In this document: positions 22,619 through 37,600 of the stretch, one piece after another
Layout of the letters: each line of letters opens with the position of its first letter
Numbering within the stretch: the first letter of the stretch is position 1
NCBI GenBank assembly: GCA_032622095.1
Contig: CP136065.1
Coordinates: 116,043,195-116,107,194, forward strand
DNA from: Siphonodentalium dalli
Taxonomy: Eukaryota; Mollusca; Scaphopoda; Gadilida; Siphonodentaliidae
Direction of reading: 5' to 3'
DNA length: 64,000 nucleotides
The notes under the pieces: generated by a model
What the model was told of the DNA's origin: nothing
Seen by the model: the letters and a program-made list of their open reading frames with translations, nothing else
Database searches by the model: none
Made by a program: the position numbers and the translations under genes

Positions 22619-25600
22619 CTGCAATAGATTAATCAATTTATTTTTAAAAAATGTTTTTTTTTATATCTTAAATGCAGTGAAAGAATGTACAACATGTAAT
22701 TTAGTCTCCAACATAATCACCATGTGGAATAAAACACCATGGAGGGAAACTCAATATGATTTCCAGAGAAACAGGCAGCAGACTAAAATAACCCAATAAC
22801 TGTTCTATTTTTTTTTTTTTTTTTTTTACAACACATTAACAAATGAGGGGCCAAAAGACCATAACGTATACCACACTCGGTACACCACAACGTACATCAC
22901 ACCTCTCTACAACACAGAAAAAAGGAAATATCCCATCATGACCACTCCAAACATCAACTCAAAGAAACAAACGAAAATAATAAAATAAAGCCACAACATA
23001 TAATTCACAACAGATAAGAGTGGAACTCACTTTGATCAGGTCCGTACCAGTTATCATAACCACCTAAAGAGAAAGAAATGTTGAGTTAACGTAAAGTTCT
23101 CAACTTTGGGAGGCAATCTTGCATGCACATAATCCAACTAAAAACTAATGTTCACACACATGCCAATCAGATACAGAAATGGAGTTCAATAGCAAATGAG
23201 GAAGCACAACTCGGCTAAGGCCCGTTCGCTGTTAAAAGGCTGACAAGATTTCTCCAGAATAGTGAAAGCAATGAAAGTAAGCAAAATTTCAATATTTGTT
23301 ACTCGACCTTTCTAAAAGGAAACCTGGTCCAAAGACTGACAATTTTATCACAATACTCCATAAACGTGCGTGTTCCCTTCCTGGTCTGCCACCTCATTGA
23401 CATCCATCTTTTTAGCGCAAATAATTTTAAACTATCTCTTGGGTGTGGGGGGGGGGGGGGGGGGGGGGGGTTGACAGATAAGACTGCAGGCACAAAATAA
23501 CAGAGCAACAAACTTTATAATTTCTTTCCAAGGACTGGAAATCTGGACATAACAAGGCAAACAAAAATGAATTGGTATCATTAGCTTAAAACCATGCAGA
23601 CAAGGCATTAATACTTGGAAGCATTAGGGGAGATTATATTTTCCAAACATTTCAAGCTAAAATTTGAGTCAACATGTGGGGGATCCAATTTTGTCAATTG
23701 AAGTGATTAGTTCATAGAGTAATGATTTTAATCATTTTTAAGTGACAGCTGGAGATCATAGATATGGAAAGTTTTGTATCAGAAAATTTCCCAGTTGAAC
23801 CAGTCCCCAAGAGTTATAATTACCTAATAATAACGGTGTAAGCTGAGATGGGCGGGTACTTGGTATTTACTGTGCGATATCGGTATCAGCATTATACCGA
23901 TTTACCGTACCGAATCAAAACTAAAAATATATAATTTTCAGTACTCAAATTATTCATGCGTTGCCAACTTGTGCATCTTCGTATTGAGTCAAGTTTATCA
24001 GTAAAAACTCCCTAATTGCGTATGATATATTTATATCATGCTATGTCTACCTTTCTATATTTTAATTGTGAATATCACTTAATTGTGTGGGTCATTTGTT
24101 GCCTAATTTAGCTGTAGTCACGAATGTAGTAAATCCATGGACCATGAGCATATAGTGTTCAGTTATAAACTGATTACAGCAATTTACCGGGAATCTCTAA
24201 TCTGGTCTTAAAATTAAGAGCCAATACCGATTACCTTCCAGTTAGAGATAAATCAACGAAAATTTACTAGAGATTGAAATTTCAATACCGGCCATCTCGA
24301 GTGTAGGCCGCTTTCCGAATAAGTATAAGATTATTCTTGTCTAGGGCTCTGAATTGGTATTTTTAGCATAAATTTTGTTGCCATTCCCATAATCGCACTA
24401 GTTTAACAACTTTACACCAATTCAATTTATGTTATACAGTAACCCCTGCACGTCAACATTTGAGTCGTATAGTGTCAGCCTGTCCTTTTGTTATAATGGG
24501 CCTTCAAACATTACAAAAATAATTTGCCAGATTAATGAATCTTAGTTGAAAGAAAAGTGCTGTTATTTGAAATGTCAAGACATGAGATGATTGAAAAAAA
24601 AAGAAAACCGTTGATTAATAAATAAACTATTAGATGTCAAGGTGTGCTAATCAAAGATGAATTTTCAAGAACAAACTCCTGCTCATATCTGAAGCCAAAT
24701 GGGAGCCTTAATCCCAATTGGAATGAAGAAAATCTCATTTGGAATAGACCTCGCAGATAAGCCACAAGTTGATTGGTTCATAATCTATTGACAAGACCGA
24801 GTCCACTTTGCCTCATGCTCACCAAAATAGAGAGGCAAAGGTGAGGATTGGTTAAAACAGAAAAACACTGGTAAAAAAAATTCTGAGAAGTCCATTAACT
24901 AGTGAAAATCATTGGACTGAACACTGTCAGGACACTTGTATACTCAGAAAATTCAATCACATGCTAAGTTTGTTGGAGAACAATTACACCAAGAGGAGTT
25001 ACCAAGCAACAGGAGTTATTCAGTTGTAAAACAAGAATTAAAACAAGAAAATTTCCCCAAAAGATACAAATCCACGAGTAACAAAATCTATAATCCCAAG
25101 TCAAATTCAAACATGGCCTAAACAGTTCCGATAGTTTCTCAATTTCCTACTTGTCCTTGATCTAGACATTTGAGATTCATTAAAAACAAAGCCGTTAGGC
25201 CAAGCAAAATCTGTATTCGTTTTCGAGGCAAACGCATTTTAGTTATATTTTTATTGAATATCGGTACTGTGGATAATCTTTAATTTAGACCAGTAGAAAA
25301 TATGCAAATATTTTCATTTTAACAAAGGATTCTTTAAATATAATTTGACATGAATAATATTCCAAGCAATCTGTAGAATCTCTCTTCCCTTAACTTTTAT
25401 CCATTTTATCTACAACAGAAACCTATCTAAATTTCTACTTGGGGGGGGGGGGGGGGGGGGGGTATGAAAGTGTTCGGAGATCTCAAATATTAAAGTAAAT
25501 CCTCTATCCATGCATATAAAAACTGCCTATGCCAAACCACAAGACTGAGAAAACGTTGAACATATCTTCAAAGATATCTTCAGATGTGGTCATCCGAATG

Positions 25601-28600
25601 CAATGAAACTTTGGGAAGATAATCTTATATTTGAACAACTTATCTTACAACTAATATGATGGTGGCTACATGCTTGAATTGAATAGGAAGAGTCTACATT
25701 CCAAAAATCACTGGCTTCACAAAGAGGGACATGGTCACATATGCTGGACATCAAGTAATGTTCAAATTTCAGAAATATCTGCCCAAGACATGAAAAACTT
25801 TATGGTTATTTGGTACCTATGGCACCAAAGGGAGCAAGAAGTCTACAAAAAGAGTGGGAAAGACCATACGATATACGTTCCTCTTCTAGTGAAAGAGGAA
25901 TTGGCATGTCATGAATACAGTGTCTACTCATAATAAGAGAACGGTGCCTCCGAGTCTATCCGGTTCTTCACAAAAGTCTTTGTACAAGTTCTTACCCTCG
26001 TATGGTTTTATGACTTTAATTAAGCACAACTTCTACACAAACATGCAATCACTCGGTGGGTTCGGCATTCGCTTACATATCGGTCCAAATATACTGAATA
26101 TACAAATACACATGTAAAATTAATCAAAAATCCACCTCCAGATGCTCAGATACAAAAAATTTAACCTTTTGAGGGGTTTATTTGAATTATGTCTATTTTA
26201 CACTCTGTACTATATGTTTATAGTAGGCACCCAAGATTAACTGCTTCCATTACGATCCATGACGAAATGTGTTGACCTCTCATCATGTGTACCTTTGTAG
26301 AGAAGCAATGCAAATGTCTAATATGAATAATCGGTCTTCAATAATCGATTAATCGTACCTAATATCAATAACAGTGGAAGTATTCCATAATATGGCCTAT
26401 TTAGACATGTTTGAAGCCCAATTATCCATGAACCCAAAAACACCATATATATATATCAGATTAATATGTCAGGTAGTTCCAAGGTAGATGTTTTAATGAA
26501 TTTTGTATTTTAATGATTTTATTAGACACAAAAGTATTAAGTCCCCATAGCCCAGTCATTTCTTAACAGGTTGACCTCATGTTAACAAATCTTAATTTCA
26601 GTCACTAAAGGATCCTCCATACTATATGTAAGCTAAATAGTCCAACCTCTCTTGAGAAGAAATTTCAAATATTACCATAGACATACAGTTATGTCCCTGG
26701 TCCCACCCTATTTAATATGGTGACCCCATCTGAATAAATTTGAATCCCAGACACGAAAAACCCTTCATACTAAATATCAGTAAAATAGACCCGATGGTCC
26801 GTGTGAAGGAAGCATATTAAAAGGAAAACTGTCCTTTGCTTGGCCCCTAGTTGACCAGGTGACCCCATTTAAAAAAATCTGAACTCCGGTCACCCAAGGA
26901 CCCTTCATACCAAATATGAACCCATTCAACCCGATGGTACATGAGAAGAAGTCGTTTTTAAGAATTACTATGGAGGGCAAGAGTTATGGCCCTGGCTTCA
27001 TAACCATTTGACAGTGTGACCTTATTTGAACAAATCTGAATGCGAGTCACCTAGGGAACATCCACACCAAATATGAACCCATTCAGTCTTATGATCTAGA
27101 GAAGATGAGAGCTCAAAAATTACATTTCATTGATCAAATCTTTAAATCAATCCCCCCCCCCCCCCCCCCCCCCCCCAACACAGTTACATCTAAATTGGCT
27201 AAATAAGCTAAATTGGCCCAATCTTTCTTGAGAAGATGTCATTCTAAGAATTACTATGGAGGAATCGAGTTATGGCCCTGGTTTCTCAACTTGATCAACC
27301 TGGTGACCTCATTTGAACAAATCTGAACCCTAGTCATTCAAGAACCCTTCATACCAAATATAAGCTAAATCGGACCAATGGTTCTAGACAAGAAGTTGTT
27401 TTAAGAAATACTATGGAGGGAAAGAGTTATGGCCCTGGCTTCGGAACTATTTGACCCAGTGACCTCATTTGAACAAATCTGAATGGGAGTCACCTAGGGA
27501 ACATCCAATGAACCCATTCTGTCCAATTGAATCAAGAGGAGAAGATGTTCAAAGAATTGTTGACAGACGGACGGATGGATGGACGAGGAGTAGTGATGAC
27601 TATAGCTCCACAAGAGAATTTGTCTCGGGCGAGCTAAAAGGAGTCTAATGTTATGGAACTTCAACAAACTTCCAAAGTGTGGATAACAATCGGAAAGAAA
27701 ATAGTAGCTTGCATATTTGGGACTATACGTCACATGCAATTCTGCAACATGCAATGTTCTCTTCAATATAGGCACAAACTGGATCCTCGACTATTCCAAC
27801 AGTTAGTCATGCAGTTTATGACCAACAAGACTTTTGGATTCTGACTTCAACATGCTATAAACCAAAAATAATTTTAAGAATTTTAATTTCTCTCATATGC
27901 ATATATGTACACCCAAGTTCCAGAAGCATATAAGTATATAAAGAATTCATGATCTTCATTCCTGTTAATTAAAGTCCAAATTTTAAAAAGTTAAAATATA
28001 TTAAGTTCGTATTCACATTGTCTTGGGCTAGAGACTATTCTTTTAATGAGTTTCTAAATGTGACATACCTCCGCCGTAGCTTCCATAATAACCTGCATCA
28101 TATCCTCCCCAACCACCTCCTGGGCCATAGTTGTAGTCTCCATATCCACCATAGTTACCGGCATATCCGGCATAACCACCATAGCCTCCATAACCGGCAT
28201 ATCCTCCATAATTATCATAACCACCTCCATATCCTCCACCATATCCACCAGCTTGAAAACCTCTGCCACCTGGAAGAATTAATTATAATACCATATAGGA
28301 CAGTGAAGACTTGAGACTAGACTGAGAAAGAAAGGGTACTCTATGCTCTTCCTTATGGAGAAGCCACTGTACAGAATACGTTGATTGTATTGAAGCCAAC
28401 ACATAAGCGATACATGCCTCAGCCGTCCTCCACCCAACTGATCAAAATAACCAACAGTTGGAAACATTGGAGTACTAGTTGGAAAATATGAACCAAAGGG
28501 AGGCACAGCCAAGACTAGTAATATCCCTGCCAAGTCCACTATATTTACTACTAGCATAGGCCTACATGTGACGCCATCAACTGAAAATGATCGACCCCAT

Positions 28601-31600
28601 CAAAATATAATCGAACCTTAAATCAAACCACCAATTATCGAATAACCAATGTGTTAGTTGGGCCTAACAAAAAAAATACGTTTGTTTCCGCTAACGAGCT
28701 GAAAAAAATTAGGGTAGGTAGGCTTAACTTTTTTTTGCGGTTAATTTGTTTTTTTTTTCAGTATCTTTAAAAATAACTGTATAATACTTGTCAATAACCC
28801 AAACTATGCACTTCTAAGCCCCAATCATGTTAACCCAGATGACAGAGAAACTATAAACTCCAATTCAATCTTACATATGCTTTAATATTTACATATATAC
28901 TAGTCTATATACTAATATAGTCTTTGATAATCCTAATATTTCCCATATGGTCTGGCGACAACTGGAGCTGCACTGTTCTCATATTGGAGTGACCGTCTTG
29001 TACCAATCTCTTAATGATGGCTTCAGAACACCACCTTCTCCTCCACATTCAGTGAAGGATCTAGGTATTTTTTGAGGAAACCTGTTTTTGGGCAATGATA
29101 TGCCAAAGGCATAACCTGAAGGCCTGAGCGGAGGAAGGTTTGGGAGGGTTGATTTGATCAAATTGTTAATGTTCCTGAAGTCTGAAGGCTGAATGATAAC
29201 AAACCTGAACTCAAACTATTTGAAGTTTTCACAGATGAAAGCTAGATAAAGCCAAACATACTTTACAGTACGGTATGATTCCAACTGTTAAACTTAAATC
29301 TTTTTGTAAACTTAAATTATTTGAAGTTTTCACAGATGAAAGCTAGATAAAGCCAAACATACTTTACAGTACGGTATGATTCCAACTGTTAAACTTAAAT
29401 CTTTTTGTAAACTTAAATTTCTTATGGCAATATATATAAATATATTAATGTTTTGCATCTTGTTATGATATGAATTGGGACCTAAATTGAAAAAAAAAAA
29501 AAAAATTTTTTTTTTTTTTGCAATGGCAATAAAAAGTTTAGGGTCGGGGATTTAAAATAGGGTCGGTCGGGTTAGCGGAAACAAGCGTCTTTTTTGTTTA
29601 GGCCTTGTAAAGATATCGATTTCATGAGCTATAACTAGAATGCTACACTTTTGCTCATATTCAACACAACTTTAGGCCCAATTTTGTAGTCAGAATAACA
29701 TTTAAGTGACTAATGAAGTAATAGTCTTTCGAAAACTACATATAAAAAATGCCTTATGAATTTGCAAATAAATTTTTGGCACTTTTTTGGCCTCAACATG
29801 GTCGAACCCCCCGAAAAAAATTATACGTCTACCTCCTCTTCCGCCACGAGGAAATCCTCTTCCACCACCACGACCGCCTCCACCTCTCTGTGATGGAGTG
29901 GCTTTCTTTACGTCGAGCTGTAAAACAGACAACTAATTAACACTCCATTCAGAGATATATTTGGTACAAGCTAAATCACAAGTAGCAAGCCAATTTTCCA
30001 CCACTGCTCCAAATAATGCAACAAACAAAGGTAAAATTAATGAGGAATTTCAAATTAGTTTACCTTATTGTAAATGGAGTGATGTATCTATCGTCATTTT
30101 AAATCAACACCAACAGCCTAATCACATGAAAACAGTAAAGCCTTCTCTACATATTAATATATTAATTTTATAATAAACAAAAAAAATTCAAATACAAGTT
30201 GCAGGGCTGGCAATCTAGAAAATCCAGGAGGGCTATTAATAGCCCTCCTAGATTTGCCTAGGAGGGCTATAGCCCTCAACTTTTACAGTTTTGATATTTT
30301 ACCAGAGTTAATACTCAGGCCTGGCGGTTTGATAATTTCAGGAGGGCTGAAAATTAATATCCCTCTTGGGTTGCCTTAGAAGGGCTAATATTAGCCCACC
30401 TAGACTTAACTCCCCTCTTCTATTGAATTCATGTTATCTGTCCAGTGGAATCGAGTGGATATTTCTAGTGGCATTGAACACTGTTTGGTTCTTTGTTGAT
30501 GAGAACATACCAGAAGATGTCAGAGATTAGGAGAAAGTTTTTGTTATATGTCCTAACTGGTTAGTTTCACAAAATGAATTTCATGTTGGCAAGATTTGAC
30601 CGGCTTTAGGGGGGCTGAAAATAGCCCTCCTGGAGTCAATGTTGCGAGGGTTGTAGGAGGGCTATCAAATAGCCCTCAGATTTCCAGGCCTGATTAGTTG
30701 AGGATGACACTGTAGCTCAATGAATGTAGAGTACTCATTATTGAATACATGTTATTGTTGATCAGATATGAATATTTCACGACATCTGAGACTGACACCG
30801 AGACAGTCCCGAGACGACACAAACGCAGATATTCATTGGATCAAAACAAACGAACATGGCAAAACAAGTTTGAAAAAAGATACAATTTTTAAAGTGTAGT
30901 GGCCTGTAATTTAGATGTAGCTTCATAATATTACCTCCCCAATTAATTAACAGTGTGTATAAGGTTTGAGACAAGTCATGTGCCTTCACAATAGCCATTA
31001 AATTGTCAGTGTTGATAAACAAATAAATGACCAAAATGAGCATGTTCAAGACAAATGCAAAATTACCTGCATTTTCAGTATGTATTAAACAAATTTGAAG
31101 AAATCTGTTTTGATAAAAATTTTGACCGATAAACAGCTTTCTGTGGATTAGATATTTCTTTATGTACATATGAAAATTTAAATAATCATTAATTCTGATT
31201 GGAGAAAAAAATTACTTGAAACATACAAGCCAAAATAATTGGAAATGGAAGGTCCTTTGAAAAATAAAAATCATTCGGTTGTGAAGAAAAAAATAATAAA
31301 TTTGACAGATGTGAATGTACTTATCAAGTAGTGTTTAACACCATTAAAACTGACATTGAGCAGGTAATATTATGTCATCAGCAATACAAAACAACCTTTT
31401 AATTTATGACCAAAGAGCAATCCTTTAATGTTTAGAGCCGACAATTTGATGGCATTTGTAACACCTTTCATTTTCATGCAACAAACATGCACAACTCCAC
31501 AATTACATTTTCAAGTCTGAGCAGGTTGGTGGCTGATGCTACTTTTTATTAGCTCATACCAAATAATTTTAATGTTGTAAATATTTTTAAACAAAAAATG

Positions 31601-34600
31601 CACACACAAGTTATTAAAACATTAAAACAGTTAAATATAAATTCAAGATGATGAGATTTACAATACTATAAAAATATGCTTAAAAATTCAAAAGATGGAT
31701 TTATAAAACTGTAAAAAGATGTAAATATTAATAAAAAGATGAAATGGGAGATATAAATCAGCTTCTCAGTTAACCTGAAAGTTACAATTTAAGTTTTAGT
31801 TAATAAATAATAGCTTTCACCCAGTTGGGCAAATTACAATTGGCAACCTTTATATTGTATAACCTTTTGGCTTTATATATGAACATTACACAATTTGTAC
31901 CTGACTGTTTTAACCTCATTCAGCTGCTTCTTTCATCCCAAGATAGCAAGTTCAGCTGGAAAGTGGAACGAGACCAGGTCAGACATGTACAACATAAAGC
32001 CAAATTTTCTCAGGTCTCAACACTTGATTGCCTTATAAGAAATGCGTTACTTGCAACTTGTTTTAAATGAAAAATTACCATCAATGGTTTTCAAGCAAAG
32101 GTTCACACTGTCCAAGGCATACTTCTATTGTAAAATGAGAAAGATCCCCCCTTCATATATGTAATTAAAGGATACAATAAACGACTATGCAATTTCATAA
32201 AGATCATCCACACGAAAGACGTCCTTTATGGTCAATAGTCCTTATAAAATACACGTGAAACATTTATATCTTCTGAAGCATATAAGATCACTACGAATCT
32301 ATGCAGATGCCTTAATACTATTTTAAACAGCTATAGCGAATCAATCTGAATACAGCAAATTGATGGGGCATTATTTATCTCAACTTGTGTATAGATGTTT
32401 AAGATTTTAAGCACTCATTAATATGTTGCTAATAGGTCTTCCAGAGCCAAAGCTACCCATTGTGGGAGTTGTCAAAGTTGAGATGATTTCTGAGAATTTA
32501 CACCTTTGACCTGGCACCTGACAGTGGGAACCCTGCTGAAACACTGACTGAGAAGGTAAGAAATATTTAAAATAAATTGATTATTTATTTCACATATTGT
32601 AAAGTGAATGGTTTATGTACCTTAATACCGTAACATAAATATTCAAATTTAACTTGGAACAATAATTGGCGAATCAACTCTTATTCTATAAGTCAACTTA
32701 CCTAAGTCAAGGAGAGAAGCTAGAGAATATTGCAACTGAACTGAGGTCACTATGAAGTCAACAATTTCTTAAGCAGACAATTTGTAAATAGATGTCATAA
32801 TTCCAGACAGTACGATGGATTGTTCTCTGGCATTAAATGCGATCACAATTTATTAGACCATTAGTAAAACAATACTTTTATCAAACACAATTACCGCCAC
32901 AGATTTATGACTAAAAAAACTTTTTTTTACACATTATAAAACACTAAGTTACTACTACTAGTCGGATGGCAACAAACATTAAAACACTGCTTTACCAAAA
33001 AATGAGATGGGTACACCAAAGCCAACAGTCTTGATATGACAGAATTGCTATATTCATTCCAGAGTCAAACCATTAAAATCAAAACAGGTCTAAGAAACTG
33101 CTTCAGAACTGCAGTAAAATAATTTGGACTGGTTATCAAAGTCTGACTTGCCAGCAGGAGTCTACCAAAACCAAAAGGTGATAATTTCTTGACAACATTA
33201 ACAGAAAGAACTGCCACCATCGATACATAGGTTTCATTTTTGGACATCAACTACCTAAATATTTTCATTGCTGGCAGACTTTGGAGTTTAAATATACACA
33301 AGATATATATTCAACCAATCTCAATTCAAATGGCAGAATTGTGACTAAGTGTCCTATGGAATGCCATTAATTGCCATGCGAAACTACCTACTTCAACATG
33401 ATACTCTGAAAGAGAGTAGCAATGAAAGCTCAAATTAGCTAGATCTTGACAAAACATTTCTTCTGTCAAAGAACACAACTTGAGATAAACCATACTCTTC
33501 ATCCAGGATTTAAAATGACAAATGACAATCCGAACATATATAAAGATAAACAGCTGTAAAAAAAAATATATATTAATGTATATCAGCATAATAAAATTAC
33601 AGATAAAAAAAAGTTAATGATAAAATGACTGACTTTAAAAAAAAATACAATACTTTATGCAATATGGTTCTTGTTCTAGCTGTTGAATTTCAGTGAACTA
33701 TGTCTTGCTGAAACAGATTTAAGTTATCAATTTATCTTGAATTACAGTTCTTTCTTCATGGCGATGACTTCAGAAAAATAAAAAATCCTCCTTTGATACG
33801 AGTTTTCTTGAATCAGTTGCTGCTTGTTTAGTAAATGTAGCACTGTGAATGAGAACAAACTAATCAAGACTGTATAAAATAATGACTTACATCTTTTCCT
33901 CCCAGCTTCAGGTCTGTGGCTGCAAGCACCGTTTCAACTACTTTCTCATTTTCAAATTCCACAAAAGCAAAGTTCCGTCTCACCCCTTTTAGTTTATCGA
34001 ATGGTAAATCAACAGCTTCAACCTGAAATATAAAATTTCAAAATTCAATTTTCTGAGCGAGTCAACAATACAAAAAATAATGTTTCCGGTGACCATTCAA
34101 TAAAGTTTTGATGGGAAAGATAGAAAGATGCAGCAGAATGAGGCATGTCCAAGTGTACACCATGTCAGCCCAATGTAGTGGGTATGCAAGGGATTTTTTA
34201 AATATTATAAGTAAATTATTATATTAATGCCCAATGAAATGCACATTCTAAGTTTATTTTCCACACTAAAATTGAAACACTAAGAACTAATCGTGTTCAA
34301 TGCACATTCTAACAAAATATATGATGGAGTTAGTTAGTATGACACAATGTTTCAATTGATCATTTCTCGATTGATTCCATTGAACTTCTTTCATCAGCTG
34401 AGGATTAAATGTCGATCAAAACACTCAACGTAAACTTAAAAGTAAAAAAACAGACCTTTCCGTATTTTCCAAAATATTCTTTTAGTTCATCTTCTGTGAC
34501 TGTTGGTTCAAGTCTCCCCACGAACACCTTTTTTATTTCTTCTTTTATTCGTGGATTAGCCCTCTTTGGATCTATCTCTCTTCCATGGAGCTTGTGAGTT

Positions 34601-37600
34601 TTGTCTAAAAGAATCTTCAAAACCAAAAAAAATCAATTATAAACTAGTAATTTTTTTTGGAAACATGCAAATAATAATAAAAAAGAACTAGGGTGTCCAG
34701 TGAAACAAAATTGCACTTTTACATCAAAGCAACTTCAACTTACCTTTGATATTCTATGCCACCTAATTGCACTGAATTTGCATTCTATGACCAAATAGGC
34801 CAATTTATACTGCCTTCCACTTTTTTAATAAATCATTTTAGCAGCCCTTGAAAGTAGCACAAAAAAAATCCCACGCCAAACTGTTGTGGTTCCTGGGGTG
34901 TTAGATTTCACATGTTGCCACAGCATTTCCCACGGAATTGGTTTAATATTGCCATGGCCAATTTCAAGTATTAATTTAAGGTATAGATAATTGAACCTGG
35001 TTCATGCATACCTTTTCAACTGTTTCCACCTCTTTAAATACTATGAATCCAAATCCACGTGACCTTCTGGTTTCCATATCAGTTTTCAGAGTGCAGTTTT
35101 CAACTTCACCAAACTTTCCGAAGTAATCCTTCAAGTCCTCTGCAAAAGAAATAACATTTTTTGTGGCACCAAAGAAAAAGTTGCCCCCAGGTCTCTGCCG
35201 AGGAGTTGGCATACCCCAACTGTGCTAAATTGATACATGGTCAGGATAGAACTCAAATTTAATTAAAGGATAACTCAAGAAGAGAATATGCCAACAGTAT
35301 TTAGCAATCTTAAAAGCAGCGACGACTCATAGCTACATGTAATTTCATTCAGATCCAATAACTCATGGCTAAGATGTCAAAAATTGAGACAGGAATACGG
35401 CTTACTAAACTCATCCATGAGTTCATAAACCAGTAGAAGCCATTAGAAAAATCTTTATTACATTTGTGGAAGTTGCTATAGCGCAACCATAGGGCGAGTT
35501 GGCCAACAAACAAAAATTAGTCCTCTCAAATGATGCACGTGACATAAATTGATACCGTGAAACGGCACGTGCAGAATTGCATCTGGCGGCATTTCAGCCG
35601 CATCCAAGAAATACAGTTATCACAAGCGCCTACACAATGCATGCATTTTGTCAATTTAGTGACAAGTTGTCATAGTGTGGCATACTGTGTCTTTGATGTT
35701 TGAATGTGCTATCGATATCACGATGACCAATCGCAGTTTTGTTTGGCGCGATGTTGAGCTGCTTAAGGGCTTTGTGAACCCAATTTTTCCAAAATTTCCC
35801 AAAATTTTATAGAGTCCAAATAAAGGATTCTGTTCATGTATATCAGTAATAGAAACCACGCCCATTGATGCAACATTTTGAGAGTATACTTCGTGGTGGA
35901 TTATGTTAGAAATACAAAATGTGAACTTTATTGAGATTTAAAAAAAATTAATTTACAGGCAATGGTCCAAGAAAAACAAAGTCCAAATCTAAGAATCAAA
36001 TATGGGAATATGTACTGAACACTGATGAATGATGTATTACAAATTTTTTTTTATATTTCTTGGGTGTTCTTTGATAAAATTACTTTGAACCGGTTGTTGA
36101 CAAATGATATATACTTGCTTAAACATTGGCTATGTGGGTGGTAGCAGGCACGGGTTAACAGCTGGCCATTGTAACTGCTCTGGACTCTGTTGACAATAGA
36201 ATGCTAATCCTCACTCATACCCCAACCATATCACCATACTAATTCTAGTAAGTAGGTCACCACTCACTCAGGGTGATCACTCATGTGGAAGTTTGACACT
36301 GTTAAAAAGCCATTCACACCAGACTGGACATCAGCCATGAAAGGTTGACCCATTAACTGCTGCCTCTCAGTCAACCATATTATGAAGTTAGTATATCATT
36401 TGTCAACAACCGGTTCAAAGTAATTTTATCAAAGAACACTCAAGAAATATAATTTTTTTTTTGTAATACATCATTCATCACAGTGTTCAGTACATATTCC
36501 CATATTTGATTCTTAGATTTGGACTTTGTTTTTCTTGGACCATTGCCTGTAAATTATTTTTTTTTTAAATCTCAATAAAGTTCACATTTTGTATTTCTAA
36601 CATAATCCACCACGAAGTATACTCTCAAAATGTTGCATCAATGGGCATGGTTTCTATTATTACTAATATACATGAACAGAATCCTTTATTTGGACTCTAT
36701 AAAATTTTGGGAAATTTTGGAAAAATTGGGTCCACAAAGCCCTTAATTAACCGTTTATATTTGTTAAGATGTACATGTATATTAATAGAATTAACAATCG
36801 GACCGAGAACCATCTGTACTCGAGATCAGAACCGGTGTAACAGTTTATCCCCCCCCCCCCCCGGGAGAGGGGGGGGGGGGGGGGAGTTGACCTAGGTTAT
36901 CTCCCCCCCCCCCCCCCCACCGCCTGAATTTTACATACCTTAACATCTATTGGCGTGATAGTCTCATTTTATCATTCACTATGACTATGTGACTTAGAAA
37001 AACTCATTGGTGGCAAAGAAAACCAGTTTATCTCCCCGGGGGGGGGAAATGTGCAGGGGGGGGGGGAAGATGCTGTAGCACACCGGTACAGATTTAATAC
37101 CTGATTAATGCCGGTTCCAGTACCTATTGACAACCCTGAGCCGTACTTGGCAGGCTGGCATTCTTCGAAGTTACCGCAGCAGTTTCATATGTTGATTACG
37201 CTGTATTGTAGTCACGACACTTATTTCAAAGGGTTTTGCTTTTCTGGTGACATACTGTGAGCAACTGACCCGCTTTTTAACCAGTATACTGTTCAACCCC
37301 CCACCCCAACTCCAGGATTTTGTTTACAACAGACTGCTATTCACTTTAGGTGCATGTATGTCTGAAACAGTAGAGCTGGGACGGTTACGCGGTTAACCAC
37401 CAACTATGGCCGTGACCGGTCACGGATTTGCCGTGGTCGGTTAACCGTAACATCACTATTATAGTGTATGATCACTGATGGTCAGCTATAACTGGCTATA
37501 AGAGGGTTAATCTGTCTCAGTCAATTAAAATGAATCCGAGATTGACGGAACAACATCAAACGCGGTGTGTCGGCTCTTTGAAGGCTACATTTAACAGCCT

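Noticed and set aside
23299-23511. Proline-run ORF
   Set aside because: The Pro run is the translation of a G homopolymer; no domain.
25670-25933. 87-codon plus-strand ORF in hnRNP intron 7
   Set aside because: Superficially protein-like but no motif, splice context or second copy; cannot be supported.
28018-28314. 98-codon plus-strand His/Leu-rich ORF
   Set aside because: Antisense of the hnRNP Gly-Tyr exon; its composition is a by-product of GGN-TAT repeats.
29702-29932. Longer RGG-containing minus ORF
   Set aside because: Extends hnRNP exon 6 beyond its donor; the spliced junction is supported by exact phase with exon 7.
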